From assembly GCA_003003925.1 (NCBI GenBank), contig PVWP01000011.1, positions 37,629 to 101,628 of the forward strand: 64,000 bases of DNA, read 5' to 3'. Origin of the DNA: Aphanothece cf. minutissima CCALA 015. GTDB lineage: Bacteria > Cyanobacteriota > Cyanobacteriia > PCC-6307 > Cyanobiaceae. This document shows positions 31,457 to 40,364 of this stretch, in pieces; the stretch's first letter is position 1; each line of letters opens with the position of its first letter. The position numbers were made by a program, and so were the translations under genes. Under the pieces are notes generated by a model. It was not told the DNA's origin. It saw only the letters and a list, made by a program, of their open reading frames with translations, and searched no databases.

Positions 31457-32440
31457 TCAGCGCACGGCCACCAGCACCCGGTGGCGGGGGTCGCAGGCCT
31501 CCCGACGCACGTCGCGGAAACCGGCCTGCTCCAGGGCCCGGGGCAGATCGAGGCTGAAGTACTCCTCCAGGTAGGGCTCGGTGCTCTTGAGCAGGGTGGC
31601 GATCGGCGCCGGCAGGCGGCGGATCACGGCCGAATCGGGGTCCTGATCCACCAGGGCCACCACCCCACCGGGCCGCAGCAGCCGGGCCGTCTCCCGCAGC
31701 ACCGCCCGGGTGGCGTCGGCCGGCAGCTCGTGGCAGACGAACTGCAAGGTGATCAGATCGACGCTGGCCGCCGTCAGGCCGCTGGCCTCGGCGGCGGCGT
31801 GGTGCCAGCGGCGGATCCGCCCCTCTGGATCGCGGACCCGCGCCACCGCCAGCATCTGGGGGGAGAGATCGAGCCCTTCGACGGCCACATCGGTGCCCTC
31901 ACGCCGGTCCAGCCAGTCCTTGAGGGCCAGGGTGCCGACACCCACCGAGCAGCCGATGTCGAGGGCGGTGCGCACCGGCCCGGTGAGGCTGGGCGCGATC
32001 GCCGCGAAGATCGCATCCCTCAGCCGGCGCTGGGCCTCCTGGGGCTCGAGCGTCTCCCCCGGCCACACCCGCAGGGCCATGGCATCGGTGGCCTGCTCCG
32101 CCTCGCCGGCCGCCGCCCAGCAGAGGTTGCCCTCCTGGTAGGCGTGGAAGCGGGCCCGGTAGTAGGGCGGCGCCTGGGTGGCCGCCTCGGTGCTGCTGGC
32201 CAGCAGCGGCTCGGCCTGCCGCACCAGCTCCTCGCGTCGGGCCCGCCAGGCGATGCCGCGGCGCTCGGCGGTGCGGATGATCAGCTGGCGGGCCTGGAGA
32301 AACAGCAGGCGCCGCAGCGGCTCGACGGCCAGCAGCCGGTCGATCAGCCAGCCGAGGGGATGGCGCGAAGCCACCCAGTTGGGGGGCGGGGCCGGGGAGG
32401 CGGGGGTCAGGGCCGGAGCGACGGGCTGGGCCTGGGCCAT
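31457..32440 (-). CDS. SAM-dependent methyltransferase
   Basis: 327 residues from ATG 32440. The first 130 residues are a helical N-terminal part (WLIDRLLAVEPLRRLLFLQARQLI). A class I methyltransferase domain follows, with motif I LDIGCSVGVGTLALKDWL, a motif II-like VEGLDLSPQMLAVA, and LRPGGVVALVDQDP. The substrate cannot be read from sequence. Start ATG is 22 bases upstream of the YeeE-type gene's stop, in the same direction, so it may be the last gene of that sulfur cluster. Confidence 0.85.
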   Translation of the reverse strand: MAQAQPVAPALTPASPAPPPNWVASRHPLGWLIDRLLAVEPLRRLLFLQARQLIIRTAERRGIAWRARREELVRQAEPLLASSTEAATQAPPYYRARFHAYQEGNLCWAAAGEAEQATDAMALRVWPGETLEPQEAQRRLRDAIFAAIAPSLTGPVRTALDIGCSVGVGTLALKDWLDRREGTDVAVEGLDLSPQMLAVARVRDPEGRIRRWHHAAAEASGLTAASVDLITLQFVCHELPADATRAVLRETARLLRPGGVVALVDQDPDSAVIRRLPAPIATLLKSTEPYLEEYFSLDLPRALEQAGFRDVRREACDPRHRVLVAVR

Positions 32441-32461
32441 GGACGGCGGAGCGGCGGCGAC

Positions 32462-33595
32462 TCAGTCTGACGGCGCTGCGGGGCCCGGAGCCGGGCGCAA
32501 CCGCAGCGAGGCGGCGAAGCCCGCCAGGGCCACCGCCAGCCAGATCCAGCCGTGCAGGCTGAAGCTCATCACCCCGCCCAGGAAGGCATTGACGTTGCAC
32601 CCCGAGGCCAGCACCCCGCCGTAGCCCATCAGCAGGCCGCCGAAGCCACGCCGGGCCAGGTCCGGCAGGGGCTCGGACCGCTCACCGCGCCAGCGGAAAC
32701 GGCCCTCGGCCAGGGCGGTGGCGACGGCGCCGTAGAGCAGGCCCAGATCGACGAGCACGGCGTCGTTGAACAGCCAGGCCTCCGGTCCCGTCAGCAGGGC
32801 CTGGCCCCGGGGGCTGGACCAGAAGAGGCTGCCGCCGGGATCCCAGCCCAGGGCCTGGGCGGCGTGGGCGCCACTGAGGGCCAGGCCCCAAAGCACCTTC
32901 CAGGGCTCGGCCGTCACCAGCAGCAGACCCGTGGCCAGCAGGGCGACGGCGATGGCGCCGCCGTAGGGGCCGCGGCCCTCGCCATGCCACGGCACCTGAC
33001 CGCTCCAGCGCGACAGCACCATGGTGAGGACGGCGATGAACGCGAGCTGGACGGTCAGGGCGCCCAGCAGGCCGAACCAGTCGAGGCTGACCGGGGACGG
33101 CAGGCGCGGCAGGGGCAGGGCCGCCAGCTGGGGGGCGTGCAGGGTGCCGAGGAAGGCACCGGCGACCAGCCCGACCAGGGCGGCCAGCACGCCGGCGCCG
33201 CCGCGGGAGGTGGCCGCCAGGGTGCCGCAGCCGCAGGCCCGGGCCCGCTCCATACCGATGCCGAACAGGAAGGCCCCCGCCAGGAACGGCAGGGAGAGGG
33301 GAGTCGCCAGCAGCTTCGGCCGCAGGCCGGTGAGGGGCTCGGCGGCGAGCACCAGGGCCATGGCCATCACCAGCAGCGCCGCCAGCAGCAGCTGGGCGAA
33401 GACCGATCCCGCATCCCGCCGCTGCAGCAACCGGCGGAAGCCGGAGGCGAAGCCGAAGCGGGAGCGGACCAGGACATGGCCGAGGCCGCAGCCCAGCCCC
33501 CAGACCAGGGCCGAGGACGGCTGCCGGATCGCCAGGGCCGCAGCCACCGCCACGGCGGGGGCCAAGGCCAGCGCCGGGGAAAGCGGCTGTTTCAA
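32462..33595 (-). CDS. YeeE/YedE family (sulfur-compound) transporter
   Basis: 377 residues, about ten membrane helices. Conserved motifs of the YeeE/YedE family are visible: GIGMERARACGCGTLAATSRGG in the first half and MGYGGVLASGCNVNAFLGG in the second, each with the cysteines thought to relay thiosulfate or sulfur. It appears to start at TTG 33595, overlapping the TGA of the small exported gene (TTGA), so translation should be coupled. Upstream lies a rhodanese, which supports a role in thiosulfate or persulfide-sulfur import. Confidence 0.87.
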   Translation of the reverse strand: MKQPLSPALALAPAVAVAAALAIRQPSSALVWGLGCGLGHVLVRSRFGFASGFRRLLQRRDAGSVFAQLLLAALLVMAMALVLAAEPLTGLRPKLLATPLSLPFLAGAFLFGIGMERARACGCGTLAATSRGGAGVLAALVGLVAGAFLGTLHAPQLAALPLPRLPSPVSLDWFGLLGALTVQLAFIAVLTMVLSRWSGQVPWHGEGRGPYGGAIAVALLATGLLLVTAEPWKVLWGLALSGAHAAQALGWDPGGSLFWSSPRGQALLTGPEAWLFNDAVLVDLGLLYGAVATALAEGRFRWRGERSEPLPDLARRGFGGLLMGYGGVLASGCNVNAFLGGVMSFSLHGWIWLAVALAGFAASLRLRPAPGPAAPSD

Positions 33596-33732
33596 CGCTT
33601 CTTCGTCCGGGCGGCGGGGGGTGAGCTGTCGGCGCCGGTGTCGCAGGCCAGGGCGATGGCCGGGGTGAGCAACAGCAGCGGCAACAGGCTGGCCAGCACC
33701 CAGACACGGGCGCGGGAGAGGGTCTTGGCCAT
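33592..33732 (-). CDS. 46-residue exported peptide in a sulfur operon
   Basis: ATG 33732 opens a 46-residue frame beginning MAKTLSRARVWVLASLLPLL. It is a typical signal peptide ending TPAIALAC, followed by only 20 mature residues (DTGADSSPPAARTKKR and neighbours). The cysteine after ALA could be a lipobox-like or functional thiol. It lies 30 bases after the rhodanese stop and its TGA overlaps the TTG of the YeeE gene, a pattern that suggests a real translated gene. I do not recognise a family. Confidence 0.55.
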   Translation of the reverse strand: MAKTLSRARVWVLASLLPLLLLTPAIALACDTGADSSPPAARTKKR

Positions 33733-33762
33733 GGCGGCGGGAAGGGGAAACGGACGTGGGGA

Positions 33763-34824
33763 TCAGCGCAGACTCACCTGCTGGGCCGGGCTGCCCTCGG
33801 GCCCCACGGCGATCGGCAGATTGGTGGCGCTGTATTCGGTCCAGGAGCCCTCATAGATCCGCACGTTGGGGTACTTGAGGAGATGCCGGAGAGCCAGAAA
33901 CTGCAGGCTGGCCTCCCGGCCGGTGCTGCAGGAGACGATGATCTTCTTGTCGGGAGTGATGCCGCGGCTGACGAGGAGGGCCCGGATCTCTTCGAGGGAT
34001 TTCAGCTTGTGGGCATTCTTCTTGGACGCATCGGCGTTGTTCGCTTCGGTGAATGACTGCCAGGGGATGTTCCGGGCCCCGGGGATGTGACCGTTGCGAA
34101 TGAAGGTCTGGTCGGTGCCCTCGAACTGGGCCTTGGGACGGGGGTCGATGATCACCACGTCCTTGCGTCCGATCAGGGGCTTCAGCTCATCGAGCGTGAT
34201 GGCCAGTCCCTGGACCGTGGTGGGACGGAAGCTGCCGGCCTGGAAGCTGGGGAAGGCCTTGGTGGTGCTCTGGCCGGCCGCCTTGTAGCCGCTGAGGCCA
34301 CCATCGACGATCGCCACCTGGCGCACGCCGCTCTTCTCGAGGATGTAGGCGACCAGAGCGGTGCCGAGGACGTCATTGCCGTCGGAGTAGACGAGCACCG
34401 AATCCCGGTTGGAGATGCCCGCCTGGCTCAGGAGGCCCGCCAGCTTGGTGGGAGTCCAGATCTGGAACGGCAGACGGCCGTTGGGGCCCCGGAAGGCCTG
34501 CTCGGAGAGATGGACGGCTCCGGGAATGTGGCCGCCGACGTAGGAGAGCGGCGGGACCGGGCGGACGTCGAGCACCTTCCAGCGGCCCGAACGGGCGGCG
34601 GCGGCGGCCTCTTCAGGGGAGAGCACCTGGAGCGTGGTGCCGCCGGCGGCCAGGGTGCTGAAGGCGGCGCTGGCCTGGGAGGGGGCGGCGGCCAGAGCCC
34701 GGGTGATCGGCGCTTCCGCGAAGGCGAAGCCGGTGGCCGCAAGGGCGGTGGCGGCACCGGCCGCCACCGAGAGGAACAGGCGCCGGCTGGGACGGGAGAT
34801 CCGGGAAAACATTGAACGGAACAT
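33763..34824 (-). CDS. exported tandem-rhodanese sulfurtransferase (Tat-type signal)
   Basis: 353 residues with an N-terminal twin-arginine motif SRRLFLS, followed by a hydrophobic stretch to FAFA. Two rhodanese domains follow: an N-terminal one (VLDVRPVPPLSYVGGHIPGAVHLSE) and a C-terminal catalytic one (IIDPRPKAQFEG, GHIPGARNIPW, active loop CSTGREAS with Cys299). Such enzymes move sulfane sulfur from thiosulfate or mercaptopyruvate to thiols or cyanide. The usual MST/TST active loops are CGSGVTA or CRKGVTA, so this CSTGREAS type has uncertain donor preference. ATG at 34824 or 34812. It heads a probable operon with the 46-residue peptide and the YeeE transporter. Confidence 0.88.
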   Translation of the reverse strand: MFRSMFSRISRPSRRLFLSVAAGAATALAATGFAFAEAPITRALAAAPSQASAAFSTLAAGGTTLQVLSPEEAAAAARSGRWKVLDVRPVPPLSYVGGHIPGAVHLSEQAFRGPNGRLPFQIWTPTKLAGLLSQAGISNRDSVLVYSDGNDVLGTALVAYILEKSGVRQVAIVDGGLSGYKAAGQSTTKAFPSFQAGSFRPTTVQGLAITLDELKPLIGRKDVVIIDPRPKAQFEGTDQTFIRNGHIPGARNIPWQSFTEANNADASKKNAHKLKSLEEIRALLVSRGITPDKKIIVSCSTGREASLQFLALRHLLKYPNVRIYEGSWTEYSATNLPIAVGPEGSPAQQVSLR

Positions 34825-34843
34825 CGACCGATGTACCGATGTT
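34820..34843. promoter_or_regulatory. inverted and tandem repeat at the rhodanese start
   Basis: ACATCG, AC, CGATGT (34821-34834) is a perfect inverted repeat, and ACCGATGT occurs twice in tandem (34827 and 34835). An outer pair AACATCG/CGATGTT flanks them. If the rhodanese starts at 34812 the cluster is in its 5' leader; with the 34824 start it overlaps the start codon. It may be an operator for the sulfur operon. Confidence 0.4.
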
Positions 34844-34863
34844 TAGGCGATGGCGGGGCTGGG

Positions 34864-34887
34864 CCCCTGTGTGTTGAACCACAGGGG
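34864..34887. promoter_or_regulatory. 8-bp inverted repeat in divergent promoter region
   Basis: CCCCTGTG, eight bases, CACAGGGG: a perfect inverted repeat midway between the divergent rhodanese and the secreted-protein gene at 34941. It could be a regulator site serving both directions or an RNA hairpin. Confidence 0.4.
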
Positions 34888-34940
34888 GGTGTGCCTTCGG
34901 AATCGGGGTACGGTTGCCCTGCTGCCGTGATGAACAGGCC

Positions 34941-35369
34941 ATGAACTGGCGTCCCCGTCTGCTGGCCCTCTCCACCTCCCTGCTGGTGGGAGCCGGCGCC
35001 CTGGTGGGCGGGGCCGCCCTGGCCACCCCGGCCGGATCGCTGCTCAAGGGCCTGGCGCTGCCGTTGCCCAAGCCGGCCGCCAGCCTGTTCGCCGCCAACG
35101 CCATCGGCCAGACCAGCCTCAATACCCAGCTGCCCGGCAAGCCGGACGAGCTGCTCGCCAAGGTGAAGGCGTCGCTCGCCAAGCAGGGCTACAGCGAGCG
35201 CACGGTCAACACCGTGGTTGGCCCCTGGGGCTTCAACCTGGTGCTGGATCCCCCGGCGGGCACCAAGGTGGACGGCACCGCCGCAGGCAAGGCCGCCGCC
35301 CTGGTGCTGCAGGCCACCGCCATCGGCCCCAACCAGCTCAACCTCAACGTCCGCTTCGAAGGGCTCTGA
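34941..35369 (+). CDS. small secreted protein, unknown function
   Basis: 142 residues from ATG 34941 (MNWRPRLLALS). The signal peptide has a Gly/Ala-rich core (LLVGAGALVGGAALA). The mature part begins TPAGSLLKG, contains QTSLNTQLPGKPDELLAKVKASLAKQGYSER, and ends in alternating strands (NLVLDPPAGTKVDG, NQLNLNVRFEGL). It is divergent from the sulfur operon and 23 bases before the Coa1-like gene. I cannot assign a family. Confidence 0.7.
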   Translation: MNWRPRLLALSTSLLVGAGALVGGAALATPAGSLLKGLALPLPKPAASLFAANAIGQTSLNTQLPGKPDELLAKVKASLAKQGYSERTVNTVVGPWGFNLVLDPPAGTKVDGTAAGKAAALVLQATAIGPNQLNLNVRFEGL

Positions 35370-35392
35370 GGGTCGACGACCAGAATCACCCC

Positions 35393-35812
35393 ATGGACAG
35401 CCAACCGGCCCCCAGCTGGTGGGCCCGTCACTGGAAGTGGCTGGTACCGGCCGGCTGCCTCACCGGCCTGGCCGGCGTGGCCGGCTTCATCGCGCTGATC
35501 GTCAGCCTCGTGTTCGGGCTGCTCAAATCGACCACGCCCTACAAGGAGGCCCTGGCCAGGGCCCAGCGGGATCCGGTGGTGATCGGCCGGCTGGGCACAC
35601 CGATCCAGGGGGGCTTCCTCGTCTCCGGCAACGTCAGCCTCTCGGGTGGCACGGGCGAGGCCCGGCTGGCCATTCCCCTGGAGGGATCCCGGAGCAGCGG
35701 CACCCTCTACGTGGAGGCCCGCCAGAAGGCCGGCAGCTGGACCTACTCCACCCTGACGGTCCGGCCGGATGGCCCTGGCGAACCCATCAGCCTGCTGCGG
35801 CCCTCGCTCTGA
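35393..35812 (+). CDS. Coa1-like (cytochrome c oxidase assembly factor 1 family) membrane protein
   Basis: 139 residues. An N-terminal cytosolic segment (WWARHWKWLVP) precedes one membrane helix (about 20-45) and an exported beta-rich domain. The stretch STTPYKEALARAQRDPVVIGRLGTPIQ and following GGFLVSGNVSLSGGTGEARLAIPLEGS match the Coa1 pattern. In bacteria the role of this family is not settled. Its partner upstream is the secreted protein gene, and the two may be one transcript. Confidence 0.75.
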   Translation: MDSQPAPSWWARHWKWLVPAGCLTGLAGVAGFIALIVSLVFGLLKSTTPYKEALARAQRDPVVIGRLGTPIQGGFLVSGNVSLSGGTGEARLAIPLEGSRSSGTLYVEARQKAGSWTYSTLTVRPDGPGEPISLLRPSL

Positions 35813-35845
35813 ACCGAACCCCTGGTGGCGGCAGCGTTCCGCGGC

Positions 35846-36958
35846 TCAGCCCGCGGCCACCGGGTCGGCATAGAGGGCCTGGAGTCCCGCCTCGCTGGCC
35901 GGCGCCACGCCCCGTTCGGTGATCAGGGCCGTCACCAGCCGGGCGGGGGTGACGTCAAAGGCGGGGTTGAAGCCGTCGCTGCCGTCGGGCACCAGCTGCA
36001 CGCTGGTGGGCTCCCCGGCCGCGGGCTTGCCGGCGATGCGGGTCACCTCCAGGGGGGAGCGGGCCTCGATCGGGATCTCCTTCACCCCGTCGCCGATCGA
36101 CCAGTCGATGGTGGAGGCGGGCAGGGCCACGTAGAAGGGCACGCCGTTGTCGTGGGCGGCCAGGGCCTTGAGATAGGTGCCGATCTTGTTGCAGACATCG
36201 CCCGTGCGGGTGGTGCGGTCGGTGCCGACGATCACCGCATCCACCTGGCCGTGCTGCATCAGGTGGCCGCCGGCGTTGTCGACGATCACGGTGTGGGGCA
36301 CCCCTTCGCGGCCCAGCTCGAAGGCCGTCAGGCTGGCCCCCTGGTTGCGGGGACGGGTCTCATCGACCCAGACGTGGATCGGCAGGCCGGAGCGGTGCGC
36401 CTTGTAGATCGGCGCCAGGGCCGTGCCCCAGTCGACCGTGGCCAGCCAGCCGGCATTGCAGTGGGTGAGCACGTTCAGGGGCTGGCCGCGGCGCTCCTCG
36501 GGGCGGCGGGCGGCGATCTCCTGGAACAGGCGCAGGCCGTGGTCGCCGATCGCCTCGCACATGGCCACGTCCTCCTCGGCGATGGCGGCCGCCTCGGCCC
36601 CGGCCGCCCCGGCGCGCTGCTCCGGCACCAGGGGCAGCACGGCGGCCCGCACCCGCTCCAGGGCCCAGCGCAGGTTGATGGCGGTGGGCCGGGTGGCATC
36701 GAGGCGCGCGAAGGCCGCGGCCAGGGAGGCATCGGAGGGATCGGCCTGCAGGGCCAGCATCAGCCCGTAGGCCCCGGTGACACCGATCAGGGGAGCCCCC
36801 CGCACCACCATGGTGACGATCGCCTCGGCCGCCTCCTCGACGCTGGTGAGCGAGCGGGTGACGAAGCGGTGCGGCAGCAGGGTCTGGTCAATGACGCCCA
36901 CCGAGCGCCCGCCCTCCTCCAGCCAGATGGTGCGCCAGGGCCTGCCGTCGATGTTCAT
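35846..36958 (-). CDS. mtnA: S-methyl-5-thioribose-1-phosphate isomerase
   Basis: 370 residues from ATG 36958 ([12 protein letters not shown]). An earlier ATG at 37012 would overlap the amidase gene by 41 bases. Family motifs are present: [17 protein letters not shown], the catalytic cysteine in [18 protein letters not shown], the catalytic aspartate in [21 protein letters not shown], and [17 protein letters not shown]. MtnA converts methylthioribose-1-phosphate to methylthioribulose-1-phosphate in methionine salvage. No other mtn gene is in the window. It lies just downstream of the amidase gene on the same strand. Confidence 0.95.
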   Translation of the reverse strand: MNIDGRPWRTIWLEEGGRSVGVIDQTLLPHRFVTRSLTSVEEAAEAIVTMVVRGAPLIGVTGAYGLMLALQADPSDASLAAAFARLDATRPTAINLRWALERVRAAVLPLVPEQRAGAAGAEAAAIAEEDVAMCEAIGDHGLRLFQEIAARRPEERRGQPLNVLTHCNAGWLATVDWGTALAPIYKAHRSGLPIHVWVDETRPRNQGASLTAFELGREGVPHTVIVDNAGGHLMQHGQVDAVIVGTDRTTRTGDVCNKIGTYLKALAAHDNGVPFYVALPASTIDWSIGDGVKEIPIEARSPLEVTRIAGKPAAGEPTSVQLVPDGSDGFNPAFDVTPARLVTALITERGVAPASEAGLQALYADPVAAG

Positions 36959-36971
36959 CAGGAAGAAGGGG

Positions 36972-38606
36972 TCATGGGGACGCAGGGGGCGCCGGTGTTG
37001 ATTTTCCGCCATCAGCGGGCCGGCGCAGAAGGGTGTCGGTGAGGCGCCGGAAGCGGCCGGGCTCGAGATCCCCGAGGGCCTCGCCGCGGCGGCTGCGCCA
37101 GGCGTTCCAGCCCAGCAGCGGCACCAGCCGGTTGTGGCCGGCCAGATCCAGGGGGGACGCCAGGGGCGCCACCGGTCGGGGCGGCGGCAGCGGCCCGCGG
37201 CGGGCCTCCAGCACCGCGGCGATGGCGATCAGATCCTCGTCCCGGCCGCCGGCGCCGAGGATCTCCAGGCCCACGGGCAGGCCGCGGCCATCGACGCCCA
37301 CCGGCAGGGCGACGGCCGGCAGGCCGCTGGTGCTGCTCACCATGCAGGTGATGGCGGGGGAGGGCTCGCGCTGGGCGCCGCCGCGACGGTCGCTCAGCAG
37401 CAGCAGAGCATCGAGGCGCCCGGCCACCAGGGCCTGCTCCAGCCGCCGGCGGTTGGTGTCCATCCGCCGGCGCGCCCGCGCCTCCGCCGCCGGATCGCTG
37501 GCCATCAGCCCACGGCATTCGGCCGGGGTCCACTCCGGCGGCAGGCGGCCGGAGCCGCAGATGTCGTCCCAGTTGCGCCGGCTGCCGGGGTAGCGGGCCA
37601 GCTGGGCATCGATGCGGCGCCCCGAGCCCTTGACGAAGTCCGCACCGAGCCGGGTGTCGAGCCCCGGCACCACCAGCGCCTCGACCACCTCCGCTCCGGC
37701 CGCCCGCAGCAGCGCCACGGCCTGCCGCAGGGCCGTCGCCGCCGCTGCGGTGGTGGGTGCCAGGTCCTGGTCGCCGGCCCGGGCCAGCACCGCCAGCCGC
37801 CGGCCGCGCAGATCCGCCGGGGCCGCCGCCCGCCCAGGCCGCCAGGTGGGATCGAGCACCGCCAGGCCCCGGGCCAGCAGGTCCAGGTCCCGGGCGATCA
37901 GCCCCGGGGTGCCGTTGACGAAACCCAGCGGCAACAGGCCGGCGCTGGAGAAGCGCCCCTGGGTGGGTCGCAGCGTCACGGCGCCGTTGTAGACGGCCGG
38001 CAGGCGCAGGGAGCCGCAGTTGTCGCTGCCCAGGGCCAGGGGCACGAACCCCGCCGCCACCGCCACGGCGGAACCGGAGGAGGAGCCCCCGGGGCTGAGC
38101 CAGGGGTCGTAGGCGTTGCCCACCCGGCCCGCCGCCCCCGACAGCCCGCGGATGCCGAAGGCGAACTCGTCCATAGTGGTGGTGCCGACCACGATCGCCC
38201 CGGCGGCCCGCAGCCTGGCCACCGCCTCGGCATCGGCCACCGGCTGGTTGCCCAGCAGGGCCAGCGAACCGGCCGTCATCGGCTGGTCGGCGGTGGCGAA
38301 ATTGTCCTTCACCGCCAGCGGCAGGCAGTCGAGGGGGCCGGCGGGGGCGCCCGCCGCCCGGGCGCGGTCGAGGGCGGCGGCCTGTTCGAGGGCGTAGGGG
38401 TTGAGCTGCTGGAAGGCGTTGAGGGGCGGCCCGGAGCCGGTGGCCAGGTTGCGGCCCAGGATCTCCCGCTGCACGGCGGCGATCCGGGCCACGCAAGGCG
38501 GCTCGGCCTTCCGCCCCACCGCCGGAGCCTCCGCCCATGCAGGGGAGAGCAGCGCCGTCAGGGCGATGGCACACCCGATACCGCCCGCATCGATCCCCCT
38601 GGGCAA
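36972..38606 (-). CDS. exported amidase-signature enzyme
   Basis: About 544 residues from a TTG at 38606; the start is uncertain because no ATG or GTG precedes the signal peptide in a good position. A signal peptide ([17 protein letters not shown]) is followed by the amidase-signature fold with catalytic Lys in AVKDNF, the Gly/Ser-rich loop [16 protein letters not shown], and [12 protein letters not shown], where the usual G-T-D-T-G-G-S is altered so that a Cys replaces the first Gly of G-G-S. It hydrolyses an amide or ester outside the cytoplasm; the substrate is unknown. The open frame continues far upstream as antisense of the antiporter. Confidence 0.82.
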   Translation of the reverse strand: MPRGIDAGGIGCAIALTALLSPAWAEAPAVGRKAEPPCVARIAAVQREILGRNLATGSGPPLNAFQQLNPYALEQAAALDRARAAGAPAGPLDCLPLAVKDNFATADQPMTAGSLALLGNQPVADAEAVARLRAAGAIVVGTTTMDEFAFGIRGLSGAAGRVGNAYDPWLSPGGSSSGSAVAVAAGFVPLALGSDNCGSLRLPAVYNGAVTLRPTQGRFSSAGLLPLGFVNGTPGLIARDLDLLARGLAVLDPTWRPGRAAAPADLRGRRLAVLARAGDQDLAPTTAAAATALRQAVALLRAAGAEVVEALVVPGLDTRLGADFVKGSGRRIDAQLARYPGSRRNWDDICGSGRLPPEWTPAECRGLMASDPAAEARARRRMDTNRRRLEQALVAGRLDALLLLSDRRGGAQREPSPAITCMVSSTSGLPAVALPVGVDGRGLPVGLEILGAGGRDEDLIAIAAVLEARRGPLPPPRPVAPLASPLDLAGHNRLVPLLGWNAWRSRRGEALGDLEPGRFRRLTDTLLRRPADGGKSTPAPPASP

Positions 38607-38759
38607 GAGCCTGCCGCCCCCAGCGCCTGCCCAGCATCGCAACGGCCCGTCCGCCCCGGCCAGGGCGGCCCAGGGTGGCCACCTGAGCCAATAATGGGGC
38701 TCCGCGATCGAACTGAGCGGACCGAAGACCCCAACCCCGCGGTGGCCGACTTGAACGAG

Positions 38760-40364
38760 ATGGGGCTGGCCATGGCGACGGTGGCGGGCGGCGGCGCCAG
38801 CGCCGGACCGACGGCAGGTGGCATCCCCGAACTGGTGAGCCTTTCGATCGTGCTGCTGCTGCTGGCGACGGCGGTGGCCCTGATCGCCCAGCGGCTGCGG
38901 CTGCCCTACGTGACCGGCCTGGTGCTGGCGGGCCTGCCGTTCACCGAGGTGTTCTCGCGACGGATCGGGCTCGATCCCTCGCTGGTGCTCAATCTCTTCC
39001 TGCCGATCCTGATCTTCGAGGCGGCGATCAACACCGACATCAGCCGGCTGCGCAGCACCTTCAAGCCGATCGCGCTGCTGGCGGGGCCGGGCTCCCTGGT
39101 CGCCTCGGGGGTGATCGCGCTGCTGGTGCATCTGGTGCTGGGGCTCCCCTGGATCCCTGCCCTGCTGGTGGGGGTGATCCTGGCCAACACCGACACGGTG
39201 TCGATGATCGCGGTCTTCAAGGAGATCCGGGTGCCCGCGCGGCTGACGACGATCGTGGAGGGCGAGACCCTGTTCAACGATGCGGCCGCCCTGGTCAGCT
39301 TCAACCTGCTGCTGCTGATCCATGCCTCGGGCTCGATCACGGTGGCGCAGGGGCTGCGGGAGATGGTGGTGGTGGCGGTGGGTGGGGTGCTGGTGGGTGG
39401 CGTCCTGGGCTACCTGTGCCTGCCGGTGTTCCTGCGCCTCCACGATCCCCTCAGCTCGCTGCTGCTCACGGTGCCCCTGGCCCTGGGGACGTTTCAGTTC
39501 GGCCAGTTTCTGGGGGTCTCCGGTGCGGTGGCGGTGGTGATCGCCGGGCTCGTCTTCGGCAACCAGGGCCTGCCACGCAGCGACACGGCCACCGACCGGC
39601 TCACCGTGCTGAATTTCTGGGAGTACGCCGGATTCATCGTCAACACCTTCCTGTTCCTGCTGATCGGCCTCGAGATCAACCCCCTGACCCTGTGGACGTC
39701 GCTGCCGGCGATCGCCCTGGTGGTGCTGGCCTACCAGCTGGCGCGGGTGCTCACGGTGTACGGGCTGCTGGCGCTGCTGCGCCGCTTCGATCGACCGATC
39801 CCCCTGCGCTGGCAGCACGTGCTGGTGCTGGGCAACATCAAAGGCTCGCTCTCGATGGCGATGGCGGTGGCGATTCCCCTGTCGCTGGCCGGCCGGAGCG
39901 GCATCATCGAGCTGGTGTTCGGCGCGGTGCTGTTCTCCCTGGTGATCCAGGCGCTGGCGCTGCCCTGGCTGATCGGACGCCTGAACATCGCCCAGGTGTC
40001 ACCGGTCGGCGCTGAAATCGGCAGGCTGCAGATCCAGCTGATCGCCTCCAAGGCGGCCCAGGAGGAACTCGACCGGCTGCTGAAGTCCGGGGTGCTGCCG
40101 AAGACCGCCTACGAGGAACTGTGGGCCTCCTACCAGGCGCGGGTGGCGGCGTCCGAACGGGTGCTGCGGGAGGCCTACAGCGAGGGGCGCTCCGGCCCTG
40201 ATCAGCCCGGGGCCCGACCACTGGAGGCGATCCGGAGACGCCTGCTTCTGGCCGAGAAGGGGGCCCTGATGGAGGCGCTCCGCAAACGCATCGTGCCGGA
40301 CGATCTCTTGCAGCCCTTCGTCAGAGATTTGGATGAGAAACTTCTAGCGCTGGACGACGACTAG
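38760..40364 (+). CDS. CPA1 family cation/proton antiporter
   Basis: 534 residues from ATG 38760; an in-frame ATG at 38694 is an alternative. About twelve membrane helices, with LILIFEAAINTDISRLR, NTDTVSMIAVFKEI and VEGETLFNDAAALVSF, the conserved ion-site helices of NhaP/NHE-type exchangers. A C-terminal cytosolic tail of about 125 residues is helical and charged. It should exchange Na+ or K+ for H+. Its 3' end overlaps by 44 bases with the convergent TrkA-type gene, so the two messages are complementary there. Confidence 0.92.
   Translation: MGLAMATVAGGGASAGPTAGGIPELVSLSIVLLLLATAVALIAQRLRLPYVTGLVLAGLPFTEVFSRRIGLDPSLVLNLFLPILIFEAAINTDISRLRSTFKPIALLAGPGSLVASGVIALLVHLVLGLPWIPALLVGVILANTDTVSMIAVFKEIRVPARLTTIVEGETLFNDAAALVSFNLLLLIHASGSITVAQGLREMVVVAVGGVLVGGVLGYLCLPVFLRLHDPLSSLLLTVPLALGTFQFGQFLGVSGAVAVVIAGLVFGNQGLPRSDTATDRLTVLNFWEYAGFIVNTFLFLLIGLEINPLTLWTSLPAIALVVLAYQLARVLTVYGLLALLRRFDRPIPLRWQHVLVLGNIKGSLSMAMAVAIPLSLAGRSGIIELVFGAVLFSLVIQALALPWLIGRLNIAQVSPVGAEIGRLQIQLIASKAAQEELDRLLKSGVLPKTAYEELWASYQARVAASERVLREAYSEGRSGPDQPGARPLEAIRRRLLLAEKGALMEALRKRIVPDDLLQPFVRDLDEKLLALDDD

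Noticed and set aside
38607-39818. Upstream extension of the amidase frame.
   Set aside because: Antisense to the antiporter; a Gln/His/Arg-rich shadow lying before the signal peptide.
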